NCBI GenBank assembly: GCA_018396655.1
Contig: JAGTQF010000001.1
Coordinates: 1 to 63,843, forward strand
From: Candidatus Bathyarchaeota archaeon
GTDB taxonomy: Archaea; Thermoproteota; Bathyarchaeia; Bathyarchaeales; DTEX01
Length of the DNA stretch: 63,843 bases
Direction: 5' to 3'
Part shown: one piece after another, positions 33,805 through 41,866 of the stretch
Layout: each line of letters opens with the position of its first letter
How positions within the stretch are numbered: the stretch's first letter is position 1
The notes under the pieces: generated by a model
Told to the model about the DNA's origin: nothing
The model's input: only the letters and a program-made list of their open reading frames with translations
Databases searched by the model: none
Made by a program: the position numbers and the translations under genes

Positions 33805-34652
33805 GCCATCCAGAACATTACCTGCGCCCTGATGTTCAAAAGGAGATTGTGGATTTCTGTAGGAGGAGATGGGTTGCTCTTCATTATACGAGTTCAAGTG
33901 GCAACCTAATTTTTAGGAGGTATATTGGGAGTAAGCCCATTAGGATTGAGCGTCTAGAAGACATGCTTAAGGTAAACAATGGCACGCTGAGGTCAATCTA
34001 TGCGACGGCAAATGTCTATAGGCAACTCCAAAGCCCTGAGAATATATATAGGTTAGAGAACATCGCCTACTGCACGCCAACATGGGATATTGATAGCGAA
34101 TTATCAAATTGGAGGGAGACTATTCGTATTGCTAGGGAAATAATATGCTTCTTAAATGAGTGGGGGGTTAAGAGGTCAGTTTATGTCAAATGGTCTGGGA
34201 ATGGATGCCACATTCACATAAACGAGAGAAGCATATCAGAAAATTTACTTGAAAAATACAATCCCCTAGACTTAGCATACGCCATCGTTGAATACGTGAA
34301 CACCAAGATTTCTCTAAAGCTCACGGAGTTATCCCTCAACGGCAAAGTAAAAATTGAGAATAAAATGGATTTAACGAGGGTCTTCACATGCCCATTAAGC
34401 TTTCATCGAGAACTAAACGTGGTATGCATTTGTATGAAACCAGAGGACCTTGATAAATTCACTTTGGAATGGATTAATCCACAAGGTTTTAGGCATAACC
34501 CAGGCTGGCGGGAATTTAGGGAGGGGGAAGCTGATAGTCTTGCAGAAGCAGCTTATAGGGCGATGGGTGGGTATCCGCTTAAACCTAGGCGTAGAACACG
34601 TAAGACGAGACCTCTGGACAAGCAGATAATGGAGTGGCTGCAGAAAGGGTAA
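33801..34652 (+). CDS. Primase-like protein (archaeo-eukaryotic primase superfamily)
   Basis: The 283-residue protein shows the AEP core. It has a DxD metal pair (D96, D98 in TWDIDSEL), the nucleotide-binding WSGNGCHIHI (131-140, His138/His140), a third Asp (D190 in KMDLTRV) and the following TCPLSFHREL, equivalent to the R-x-P-x-S-x-H region of PriS. It lacks the PriS zinc knuckle and is shorter than PriS (about 330-350), so it is a paralogue rather than the main primase. It may synthesise short primers or act in repair with the coupled KaiC-like ATPase. Confidence 0.75.
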   Translation: MSHPEHYLRPDVQKEIVDFCRRRWVALHYTSSSGNLIFRRYIGSKPIRIERLEDMLKVNNGTLRSIYATANVYRQLQSPENIYRLENIAYCTPTWDIDSELSNWRETIRIAREIICFLNEWGVKRSVYVKWSGNGCHIHINERSISENLLEKYNPLDLAYAIVEYVNTKISLKLTELSLNGKVKIENKMDLTRVFTCPLSFHRELNVVCICMKPEDLDKFTLEWINPQGFRHNPGWREFREGEADSLAEAAYRAMGGYPLKPRRRTRKTRPLDKQIMEWLQKG

Positions 34653-34733
34653 GTTATTTTTAGGGGAAAGTTTTAGTAATACTTATTCATAAAATCGTAA
34701 TACTAAGAACCATCGAAATCTGGAGGAAGACGC

Positions 34734-35159
34734 TTGGGTGAAGAATCTGATGATATTACAAGTATCCTGTTAGAGGATGCCGTAAAATTTCATGGTCACC
34801 TTGGTCCATTTCTTATATTAGGTTTAAAGGCTGGATTGCTTTCTAATAAAGTTCTCGGCAAAGATTATTTTAAAACTAGAGTGATTGTTGAAACGAGACT
34901 TAAGCCTCCCTACTCCTGTTTCATTGATGGGATTCAGGTTGCCACTGGATGCACGATGGGGAAGGGAAATATTGAGATTAGGGATGGAAATCCAATATAT
35001 GTGAGATTTGTTAAGAATGGTAGAGTTCTTGAGATGAGACTTAAAAAGGAAGTTCTTGAGGACCTGAAGGGCATGCGCACTGAAGAGGATTCTAGGCGAA
35101 AAGCCCTCGAGATTATATGTAAACCAACCAATGAACTATTTGATATAATGGAGCGATAG
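34734..35159 (+). CDS. FmdE/FwdE-domain protein
   Basis: The 141-residue protein carries the FmdE fold: KFHGHLGPFLILGLKAG with the metal-binding His pair, then SCFIDGIQVATGCTMGKGNI with the paired Cys residues. The domain was first seen in the formylmethanofuran dehydrogenase E subunit. This short form lacks the C-terminal zinc ribbon, and the rest of the dehydrogenase is not nearby. Its presence alongside ftr fits a C1 metabolism context. The start is TTG at 34734, after GGAGG. Confidence 0.85.
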   Translation: MGEESDDITSILLEDAVKFHGHLGPFLILGLKAGLLSNKVLGKDYFKTRVIVETRLKPPYSCFIDGIQVATGCTMGKGNIEIRDGNPIYVRFVKNGRVLEMRLKKEVLEDLKGMRTEEDSRRKALEIICKPTNELFDIMER

Positions 35160-35164
35160 TTCTC

Positions 35165-35815
35165 TCATAGTTGCAGGAGCCATATCTCTTTCGCTATTAT
35201 TGGTATCTTCCTTAAAGCCGCCTTTAATATAAGCAAGGATATGATTGAGGATAGAGGAACATGAATAGCATTGAAGATTCCAGTTAGCATGAGGGTCCAT
35301 ATCCAAACGTCAAGGGTGGAAGTAACTTTTATGCCTACGGTTTTAAGGGTTGCTTCCGCGAATTGAAGGTATCCTGGAGATATGAAGAGGAAAAGCATAA
35401 TATTGGTGAAAGTGCAGACGATGACCCTCAAGATTATTCCGATAATCATTCCTGAGAGGAAAATTCTTCTGAGACTTATTTTCCTATGCCCCCTTAACAG
35501 TCTTATTCCGGTCTTAATTCCAATCCAAAAGCCACCAATCATTGGTGTCACTGCTAAAAACTTCATTGTTGGTCCAAGCCATCCGCCCCTAGAAATCAGC
35601 CCAATCCAATGAATAGTTTCGGCGATTAAAGCTGAAATCGGTCCACCGAGCATAAAAACCATCATAACGGGGACTTCGGCAAAATCGAACTTCAGATAGG
35701 GGAGCGGCGGGAAGGGAACCTCAGCTCTTACTGTTGCTAGGATTAGAGATAGGCTCGAAAATACGGCTATATAAGCAAGGACCACACTTTTTCTGCGAAG
35801 CATCTCCACCACCAT
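35165..35815 (-). CDS. ECF transporter S component (RibU-like)
   Basis: The 216-residue membrane protein has about six helices and the RibU-like segment PYLKFDFAEVPVMMVFMLGG, which in riboflavin-specific S components lines the substrate site. ECF S components capture vitamins and pair with a shared ATPase/T-component module, not seen in this window. Riboflavin or another flavin-like vitamin is the best guess. The charged N-terminus (MVVEMLRRK) precedes the first helix. Confidence 0.78.
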   Translation of the reverse strand: MVVEMLRRKSVVLAYIAVFSSLSLILATVRAEVPFPPLPYLKFDFAEVPVMMVFMLGGPISALIAETIHWIGLISRGGWLGPTMKFLAVTPMIGGFWIGIKTGIRLLRGHRKISLRRIFLSGMIIGIILRVIVCTFTNIMLFLFISPGYLQFAEATLKTVGIKVTSTLDVWIWTLMLTGIFNAIHVPLSSIISLLILKAALRKIPIIAKEIWLLQL

Positions 35816-35909
35816 TATCTTTTATTCGTGAGAGATTTTACTTATTTAAAAGTTATTACTCAAAAATAAGTAATCTTAGACTTAAATTTCTAAACTAAAC
35901 AATTCTTAT

Positions 35910-36545
35910 GTGGTGGATAGCGGGATGCCGAACTTTTGGAATGTGGTTAAGGGTAGGAGAAGCGTTAGAGTTTATTCGCCGGAGGATATTTCGGATGAGG
36001 CTCTCCTTAAGGTTATTGATGCTGCTAGATGGGCTCCCTCGGCTCATAATGCTCAGCCATGGCGCTTCATTATAATAACTGACTTGGATGTGAAGAGGGG
36101 TTTAGCCGAGGCTATGGCTTCTGATTGGATGAGGGACCTTGAAAGAGATGGTGTTCCCTCGGAGGTTTATAGGAGGCTGGCTGAGGAGTCTATTAGGCGC
36201 TTTACTGAGGCACCGGTCGTTATTGTCGCTGCTGTTACTATGAGGGAGATGCATAGGTATCCTAATAGGCGGAGGCAGAGGTTTGAGCATTTAATGGCGA
36301 CACAGAGCTTAGCTGCTGCAATACAGAATATTCTTTTGGCTGCTTATGCTGAGGGTTTAGGCGCATGCTGGTTCTGTGCGCCTCTATTCTGCCAGGAGAC
36401 CGTTAGGAGGGTTTTGAGGATGCCGCGTGATGTTGAGCCTCAAGCCCTAATAACAATTGGTTATCCGGCTGAGAGCCCCGAGTCTCCGCCTAGAAAGCCA
36501 CTTAAAGAAATAGCCTTTAGAAATTATTGGGGTGCTAGCCTATGA
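35910..36545 (+). CDS. Nitroreductase-family flavoprotein
   Basis: The 211-residue FMN enzyme has the nitroreductase signatures RRSVRVYSPEDI, DAARWAPSAHNAQPWRFII, TQSLAAAIQNILLAAYAEGL, then GACWFCAP, and ITIGYPAESP. It overlaps cofD by four bases. In mycobacterial FbiB a nitroreductase domain reduces dehydro-F420 to F420, so this protein may complete coenzyme F420 here. That role is an inference from gene order. The start is GTG. Confidence 0.85.
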   Translation: MVDSGMPNFWNVVKGRRSVRVYSPEDISDEALLKVIDAARWAPSAHNAQPWRFIIITDLDVKRGLAEAMASDWMRDLERDGVPSEVYRRLAEESIRRFTEAPVVIVAAVTMREMHRYPNRRRQRFEHLMATQSLAAAIQNILLAAYAEGLGACWFCAPLFCQETVRRVLRMPRDVEPQALITIGYPAESPESPPRKPLKEIAFRNYWGASL

Positions 36546-37468
36546 TAACGGCTCTGGCTGGTGGTGTTGGCGCCGCAAAATTTCTTTCTGGGCTAATTAG
36601 GGTTGTTCCAGAGGAAGAGTTAACGGTTATTGTTAATACTGGGGATGATATTGAACTTTATGGTCTGCATATTTCGCCAGACCTAGATATAGTTGCCTAT
36701 ACTCTAGCTGGCATTGTTGATGAGGAGAAGGGTTGGGGGATAAGAGGCGACACGTTCCATTGCCTAGAGATGTTGCGGAAATATGGTTATGAAACATGGT
36801 TTAATCTGGGAGATAGAGACCTTGCAACGCATATTCATAGGACAATGCTGCTGAAGAGGGGTTTGAGGTTATCTCAGGCGACAAGAGAGATATGTAGGAG
36901 CTTGGGTTTAAGAGTTAATATAATTCCGATGACGGACGATAGATTTGAGACTTGGATTGAGACTGACGCTGGCTTAATGCACTTCCAAGAGTATTTAGTT
37001 AGGAGGGGTGCTAGGGATAGGGTTTTAGGCGTGAAATATGTGGGTGCTGAGAATGCTGCTCCAGCTGAGGGGGTTATTGATGCCATACTCAGCAGCGACT
37101 TGCTAATCATCTGCCCAAGCAATCCAATTGTAAGCATAGGCACAATATTATCTGTTAGGGACGTGAGAGAAGCGATAAGAAGGAGTAGGGCGTGTAAAGT
37201 GGCTATAAGCCCCATAGTCTCTGGAGCACCAATCAAGGGTCCGGCTGATAAGCTAATGAGGGGGCTTGGGTTAGAGGTTTCCGCATTCTCAGTTGCACAT
37301 TTATATAGGGACTTTTTGAATGTCTTTGTGCTAGACCAAAGAGATGAGGCAGAGAAGGAGAGGATAGAGGGTCTCGGAATCAAGGTCATTTTGGCTGATA
37401 CAATAATGAGGACGTTGGAGGATAAGGTTAGGCTTGCAAAGATTGTCCTGAGAGAATGCGGTCTCTAA
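36542..37468 (+). CDS. cofD: 2-phospho-L-lactate transferase (F420 synthesis)
   Basis: The 308-residue enzyme attaches the phospholactyl (or phosphoenolpyruvyl) group to Fo in coenzyme F420 synthesis. Family motifs are ALAGGVGAAKFLSGL, VNTGDDIELYGLHISPDLD, WFNLGDRDLATHIHRTMLLK, MTDDRFETWI, ICPSNPIVSIGTIL and SPIVSGAPIKGPADKLM. The full length matches CofD. Coupling to the nitroreductase and its place in the C1/F420 neighbourhood support the assignment. Confidence 0.93.
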   Translation: MITALAGGVGAAKFLSGLIRVVPEEELTVIVNTGDDIELYGLHISPDLDIVAYTLAGIVDEEKGWGIRGDTFHCLEMLRKYGYETWFNLGDRDLATHIHRTMLLKRGLRLSQATREICRSLGLRVNIIPMTDDRFETWIETDAGLMHFQEYLVRRGARDRVLGVKYVGAENAAPAEGVIDAILSSDLLIICPSNPIVSIGTILSVRDVREAIRRSRACKVAISPIVSGAPIKGPADKLMRGLGLEVSAFSVAHLYRDFLNVFVLDQRDEAEKERIEGLGIKVILADTIMRTLEDKVRLAKIVLRECGL

Positions 37469-37488
37469 ACCCTTAATATGAGAGAGCA

Positions 37489-38214
37489 ATGTTAATGTCC
37501 ATTAGGCCGTTCCTATTGGTGATGATGTGGGTGTTGGGTTTGCATCTGAAGATAGACTTTCACGTCCATACCTTATATTCGGATGGAACTGGCTCTGTTA
37601 AAGATGTTCTGAGGGCTGCGGAGCATAAAGGTTTAGATGGCTTAGCCATAACGGATCATGATACTCTTGAGGGGTATTTCGAGGCTAAATCCTATAATAA
37701 CCATCTAGTAGTTTTGCCCGGCTATGAGATTGTTACGGATGCTGGGCACATTCTGGTTATAGGCTTAGAGAGGTTGCCACCCAACATTGGAGGGAAAAAG
37801 CCATCCTCATATGAAAGCCTAATAGAATGGGTTAGGTTTAACGGTGGCTTATCCATCCTAGCGCATCCAGCTATAGGGAGACTGAAAATGGGTAGGTGGA
37901 TGAGATGTAAGCCCGATGCCATCGAGGTCTTAAATGCCTCATATCCATTTTATCGTCTCTATGTTGGTAGAGGATTGAAGGTATCTTCGAGACTTGGTGT
38001 TGCTGGCGTTGGTGGGAGCGACGCACATAATCCCCTAAGTATTGGTGATGCATACACGGTAGTAGAGGTAGCCGAGGAAGACTCCATTATTGAAGCTGTT
38101 AAGAGGGGGAGAGTTAAATATGAGGGTAGTCTCTCATCCCCAAAAATGAGGCTCAAAATAGGGGCAGCATATTTGTTCTCCAGAATATGCTCGTGGCTCT
38201 CACTTAAATCCTGA
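37489..38214 (+). CDS. PHP-domain phosphoesterase
   Basis: The PHP metallo-phosphoesterase core begins KIDFHVHTLYSDGTGSVKDV and continues with AITDHDTLEGYFEA, LPGYEIVTDAGHIL, LAHPAIGRLKMGRWM and GGSDAHNPLSIGDAY, providing the His/Asp metal ligands. PHP proteins hydrolyse phosphoesters such as nucleotides or histidinol phosphate. The exact start is uncertain. The ATG at 37489 gives a hydrophobic leader, and downstream ATG 37525 or TTG 37534 would remove most of it. It follows cofD by 20 bases. Confidence 0.82.
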   Translation: MLMSIRPFLLVMMWVLGLHLKIDFHVHTLYSDGTGSVKDVLRAAEHKGLDGLAITDHDTLEGYFEAKSYNNHLVVLPGYEIVTDAGHILVIGLERLPPNIGGKKPSSYESLIEWVRFNGGLSILAHPAIGRLKMGRWMRCKPDAIEVLNASYPFYRLYVGRGLKVSSRLGVAGVGGSDAHNPLSIGDAYTVVEVAEEDSIIEAVKRGRVKYEGSLSSPKMRLKIGAAYLFSRICSWLSLKS

Positions 38215-38254
38215 TGATACCTCCCTATCCTCTTGAGATAGCCTCTCCCTCTCT
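38215..38254 (+). repeat. Pyrimidine-rich 3' element, copy 2
   Basis: TGATACCTCCCTATC, then GCCTCTCCCTCTCTTC after 11 bases, begins immediately after the PHP gene stop. CTATC and GATAG within it can pair. It resembles 6272-6309. Confidence 0.4.
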
Positions 38255-38440
38255 TCAACATTAATCTTCACTTCATCAGAATTTGTCCTTTCATTTTTCC
38301 GCGAATTTTGCTAATGATTAATTAATCTTTTTCTCTTTGGATGGCAAAGTTTATTAATCTCATCTATTGTTTAGCTTTTGCCCTTAGAGTTGTATTTAGT
38401 GGTTGCGTTTAATGAGGCGGTTTGATGGGGGAAAGCTTGA

Positions 38441-38450
38441 TATATATTAA
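38441..38450 (+). promoter_or_regulatory. TATA box of the RNA polymerase operon
   Basis: TATATATTAA lies 46-55 bases before the rpoB start codon. A transcription start near 38470 would give a leader of about 25 bases carrying GGGAGGGTAGG. Confidence 0.55.
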
Positions 38451-38495
38451 TGGCTTAAGCAATCTTAAATGCTTATGGGAGGGTAGGTTTGAGGT

Positions 38496-41400
38496 TTGAT
38501 CAGCCCGGATGATGCTTTCACGGTTTTTAAGGCCTTCTTTGAGGAGAAAGGGCTGGTCAGGCAGCATTTAGACTCATATAATGAGTTCGTTGAGCACGGG
38601 CTTCAGGAAATAATAAATGAAGTTGGCGAGATAGACATTGAGGTTCCGGAGGGACCATACAAAATAAAATTTGGTAAAGTTTTTATTGCACGTGAAACCG
38701 AGAACGGAGTTATTTATGGACCATATGTCACCGAAGTCGATGGTACACGCCATGAGATATATCCGATGGAGGCCCGACTAAGAAACCTAACGTATGCGAT
38801 GCCAATATCAGTCGAGATGACGCCGGTAATCGGCGGAAGGGAGATGGATAAAGAGATAGTTTACATAGGCGATTTACCAACAATGCTCAAGTCAAAATAC
38901 TGCCACCTCTCCGGCCTCTCGGAGGAAGAGCTGATTAGACATGGTGAAGACCCATTAGACCCAGGGGGCTACTTCATAATTAATGGTTCTGAAAGGGTTA
39001 TTGTCGCCCTTGAGGATTTAGCGCCAAATCGCATACTCGTTGATGTTGAAACTAAGGGTGCTATGCCAGTTTATAGGGCCAAAATCTTCTCAACAACAGT
39101 TGGTTTTAGGGCTAGAATCGAGATGCGCATGAAGCCTAATGGGGCTCTGCACGTTTCAATACCAGGGGTCCCCTCAGAGATACCATTTGTTGTCCTAATG
39201 AGAGCGCTTGGCCTTGAATCTGATAGGGAAATAGCAGAGGCAGTCTCATTAGATAAGGAAATTCAGAGCGAGTTAGAGCCATCTTTTGAGGAGGCTACTG
39301 GCGTAAACACCGTTGAGGAAGCCCTCCTATTCATTGGTAATAGGGTGGCTCATGGCCAAATCAAAAGTTACCGCCTACAGAGAGCTGAGCTCCTCCTCGA
39401 CAGAAACTTTCTGCCCCACATTGGAAGAACGCCGAGTAAGAGAATTGAAAAAGCTTATTTGCTTGGAGAGATGGCTGCCAGAGTCATTGAGCTAAAGCTT
39501 GGTAGGCGGAAACCAGATGATAAGGACCATGTCAAGAATAAGCGGTTGAAGCTCGCCGGACCACTGCTTGCGGACTTATTCCGTGTGGCTTTCCGAAACC
39601 TCTGCCGAGACATCAAGTATCAGCTTGAGAGGATGGGCTCTAGGAAGCGTATGGTGAGCATATCAATAGCGGTTAGACCTGGAATAATAACCGAGAAGCT
39701 CCAGCACGCGTTGGCAACTGGCAATTGGGGTCGTGGAAAGGTTGGTATAACGCAGCTCCTTGATAGAACAAACTTAATCTCAACATACAGTCACCTTCGA
39801 AGGTTACAGTCACCTTTAAGCCGCAGTCAACCTAACTTTGAAGCCAGAGATTTACATGCAACGCACTGGGGTAGGCTCTGTCCCAATGAAACCCCTGAGG
39901 GTGCGAACTGTGGGCTGGTTAAAAATCTAGCATTATCAGCCTCAATATCTATCGGTGTAGAGCCCGATAAAGTTAGGCACGAACTATATAAGCGTGGTGT
40001 GGTTCCGCTCCTCGAGGCGGATGAATCATTAAAGGTTAATGGCGCTAAAGTCTTCGTTAATGGGGTTCCAATAGGCTATTGTGAGGACCCAGAGAGACTT
40101 GTTAATGAGTTGAGGAGGGCGAGGAGGAGAGGTGAAATATCCCCAGAAATAAATGTGGCTTACTTCTCTGAGGTTTATGGTGTTAAGCGTGAGGTTTATG
40201 TTAACTGTGATGAAGGTAGAATACGTAGGCCGCTAATTATAGTTGATAATAGTGTGCCGAGACTGCGTAAGGAGCACATCGAAAAGATTGTCTCTAAAGA
40301 TTGGACCTGGAGCGACCTAATAAAGCATGGCATAATAGAGTATTTAGACGCTGAGGAGGAGGAAAACGCCTACATCGCCCTATATCCAGAAGACTTAACC
40401 CCCAAACACACCCACCTAGAGCTAACTCCATACGCTATACTTGGAATATGCGCCTCATTAATACCATACCCAGAGCACAATCAGTCACCGCGAAACTCAT
40501 ATGAGTCGGCTATGGCAAAGCAGGCCCTAGGCATATATGCCGTTAACTTCCCATTTAGAGTTGACTCACGCGCCCACATATTACACTATCCACAGAAGCC
40601 CCTTGTAAGAACAAAACCAATGGAGATTATAAGCTACGACTTGAGACCTTCTGGGCAAAATTGCATCGTAGCGGTTCTCTCCTACGAAGGATATAATATG
40701 GAAGATGCGATAATATTTAATAAGGCTTCGATAGAACGTGGACTTGCAAGGTCCACATTTTATAGGCTTTATGAGGCTGAGTGCCGCCAGTATCTGGGTG
40801 GATTAAAGGATAAGCTGACTGTGCCGGAACCTGGAACCAGAGGCTTCCGCGGCGAACAGTACTATCGCTTCTTGGAGTCTGATGGAATAGTGAGCTTAGA
40901 AGCTGAGGTTTCAGGCGGTGATGTGCTGATAGGTAGGGTGAGCCCACCAAGGTTCCTTGAGGAATATAAGGAGTTTGAGGTTAGAGGCCCCTCAATGAGG
41001 GATTCGTCTATTGAGATGAGGCCCTCAGAGAAGGGCATCGTTGACGCCGTCTTCATAACGGAGACCAGTGAAGGAAACCGGTTAGTGAAGGTTAGGGTTA
41101 GAGATGAGCGCATACCGGAATTGGGTGATAAGTTTGCCTCTAGACATGGGCAGAAGGGCGTTATAGGTATGATTGTTCCTCAGGAAGATATGCCCTTCAG
41201 TGTTGACGGCTTAGTTCCAGACATTATAATTAACCCACATGCCATACCCTCAAGGATGACGATTGGCCAGTTTCTCGAGTCGATGGCTGGAAAAATAGCC
41301 GCTTTAAAGGGCGAGTTTATGGATGGAACACCGTTTGTCGGCAAGAGGAGGGGTGAGGCCCTTAAGCGTATGCTCATAAACCTTGGCTTTAGTTATACTG

Positions 41401-41864
41401 GACGTGAGGTTCTCTATAACGGTGTGACCGGCGAGAAATATGTAGCTGACATATTTATGGGCGTCGTTTACTATCAGAAGCTACATCATATGGTGGCTGA
41501 TAAAATACATGCGAGAGCTAGGGGTCAAGTGCAGATGCTAACGAGGCAGCCAACTGAGGGAAGAGCGAGAGGCGGTGGATTACGTTTTGGCGAGATGGAG
41601 AGAGACTGTCTTATTGGGCATGGCGCCGCAATGCTCCTCCAGGATAGGCTTCTTGAAGAATCGGATAAGTATGTGCTGTATGTTTGTGAGAACTGCGGCT
41701 TCATAGCCTATTACGATATGAAACAGAGAAAGTATATGTGCCACTTATGTGGAGATAAAGCGGAGGTTTCGCCAGTCATAGTCTCATATGCTTTCAAGCT
41801 CCTCCTACAAGAATTAATGAGCCTATGTATCGCACCCAGACTTAAGTTAAGGGAGAGAGCGTAA
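38496..41864 (+). CDS. rpoB: DNA-directed RNA polymerase subunit B (unsplit)
   Basis: The 1122-residue second-largest subunit is encoded in one piece, whereas many euryarchaea split it into B' and B''. Conserved blocks include GYFIINGSERVIVALEDLAPN, HWGRLCPNETPEGANCGLVK, GYNMEDAIIFNKAS, FASRHGQKGVIGMI, a C-terminal GRARGGGLRFGEMERDC and the zinc ribbon CENCGF/CHLCG. The TTG start lies after GAGG. RpoH, often upstream in archaea, is absent here. RpoA follows after two bases. Confidence 0.95.
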   Translation: MISPDDAFTVFKAFFEEKGLVRQHLDSYNEFVEHGLQEIINEVGEIDIEVPEGPYKIKFGKVFIARETENGVIYGPYVTEVDGTRHEIYPMEARLRNLTYAMPISVEMTPVIGGREMDKEIVYIGDLPTMLKSKYCHLSGLSEEELIRHGEDPLDPGGYFIINGSERVIVALEDLAPNRILVDVETKGAMPVYRAKIFSTTVGFRARIEMRMKPNGALHVSIPGVPSEIPFVVLMRALGLESDREIAEAVSLDKEIQSELEPSFEEATGVNTVEEALLFIGNRVAHGQIKSYRLQRAELLLDRNFLPHIGRTPSKRIEKAYLLGEMAARVIELKLGRRKPDDKDHVKNKRLKLAGPLLADLFRVAFRNLCRDIKYQLERMGSRKRMVSISIAVRPGIITEKLQHALATGNWGRGKVGITQLLDRTNLISTYSHLRRLQSPLSRSQPNFEARDLHATHWGRLCPNETPEGANCGLVKNLALSASISIGVEPDKVRHELYKRGVVPLLEADESLKVNGAKVFVNGVPIGYCEDPERLVNELRRARRRGEISPEINVAYFSEVYGVKREVYVNCDEGRIRRPLIIVDNSVPRLRKEHIEKIVSKDWTWSDLIKHGIIEYLDAEEEENAYIALYPEDLTPKHTHLELTPYAILGICASLIPYPEHNQSPRNSYESAMAKQALGIYAVNFPFRVDSRAHILHYPQKPLVRTKPMEIISYDLRPSGQNCIVAVLSYEGYNMEDAIIFNKASIERGLARSTFYRLYEAECRQYLGGLKDKLTVPEPGTRGFRGEQYYRFLESDGIVSLEAEVSGGDVLIGRVSPPRFLEEYKEFEVRGPSMRDSSIEMRPSEKGIVDAVFITETSEGNRLVKVRVRDERIPELGDKFASRHGQKGVIGMIVPQEDMPFSVDGLVPDIIINPHAIPSRMTIGQFLESMAGKIAALKGEFMDGTPFVGKRRGEALKRMLINLGFSYTGREVLYNGVTGEKYVADIFMGVVYYQKLHHMVADKIHARARGQVQMLTRQPTEGRARGGGLRFGEMERDCLIGHGAAMLLQDRLLEESDKYVLYVCENCGFIAYYDMKQRKYMCHLCGDKAEVSPVIVSYAFKLLLQELMSLCIAPRLKLRERA

Positions 41865-41866
41865 AA

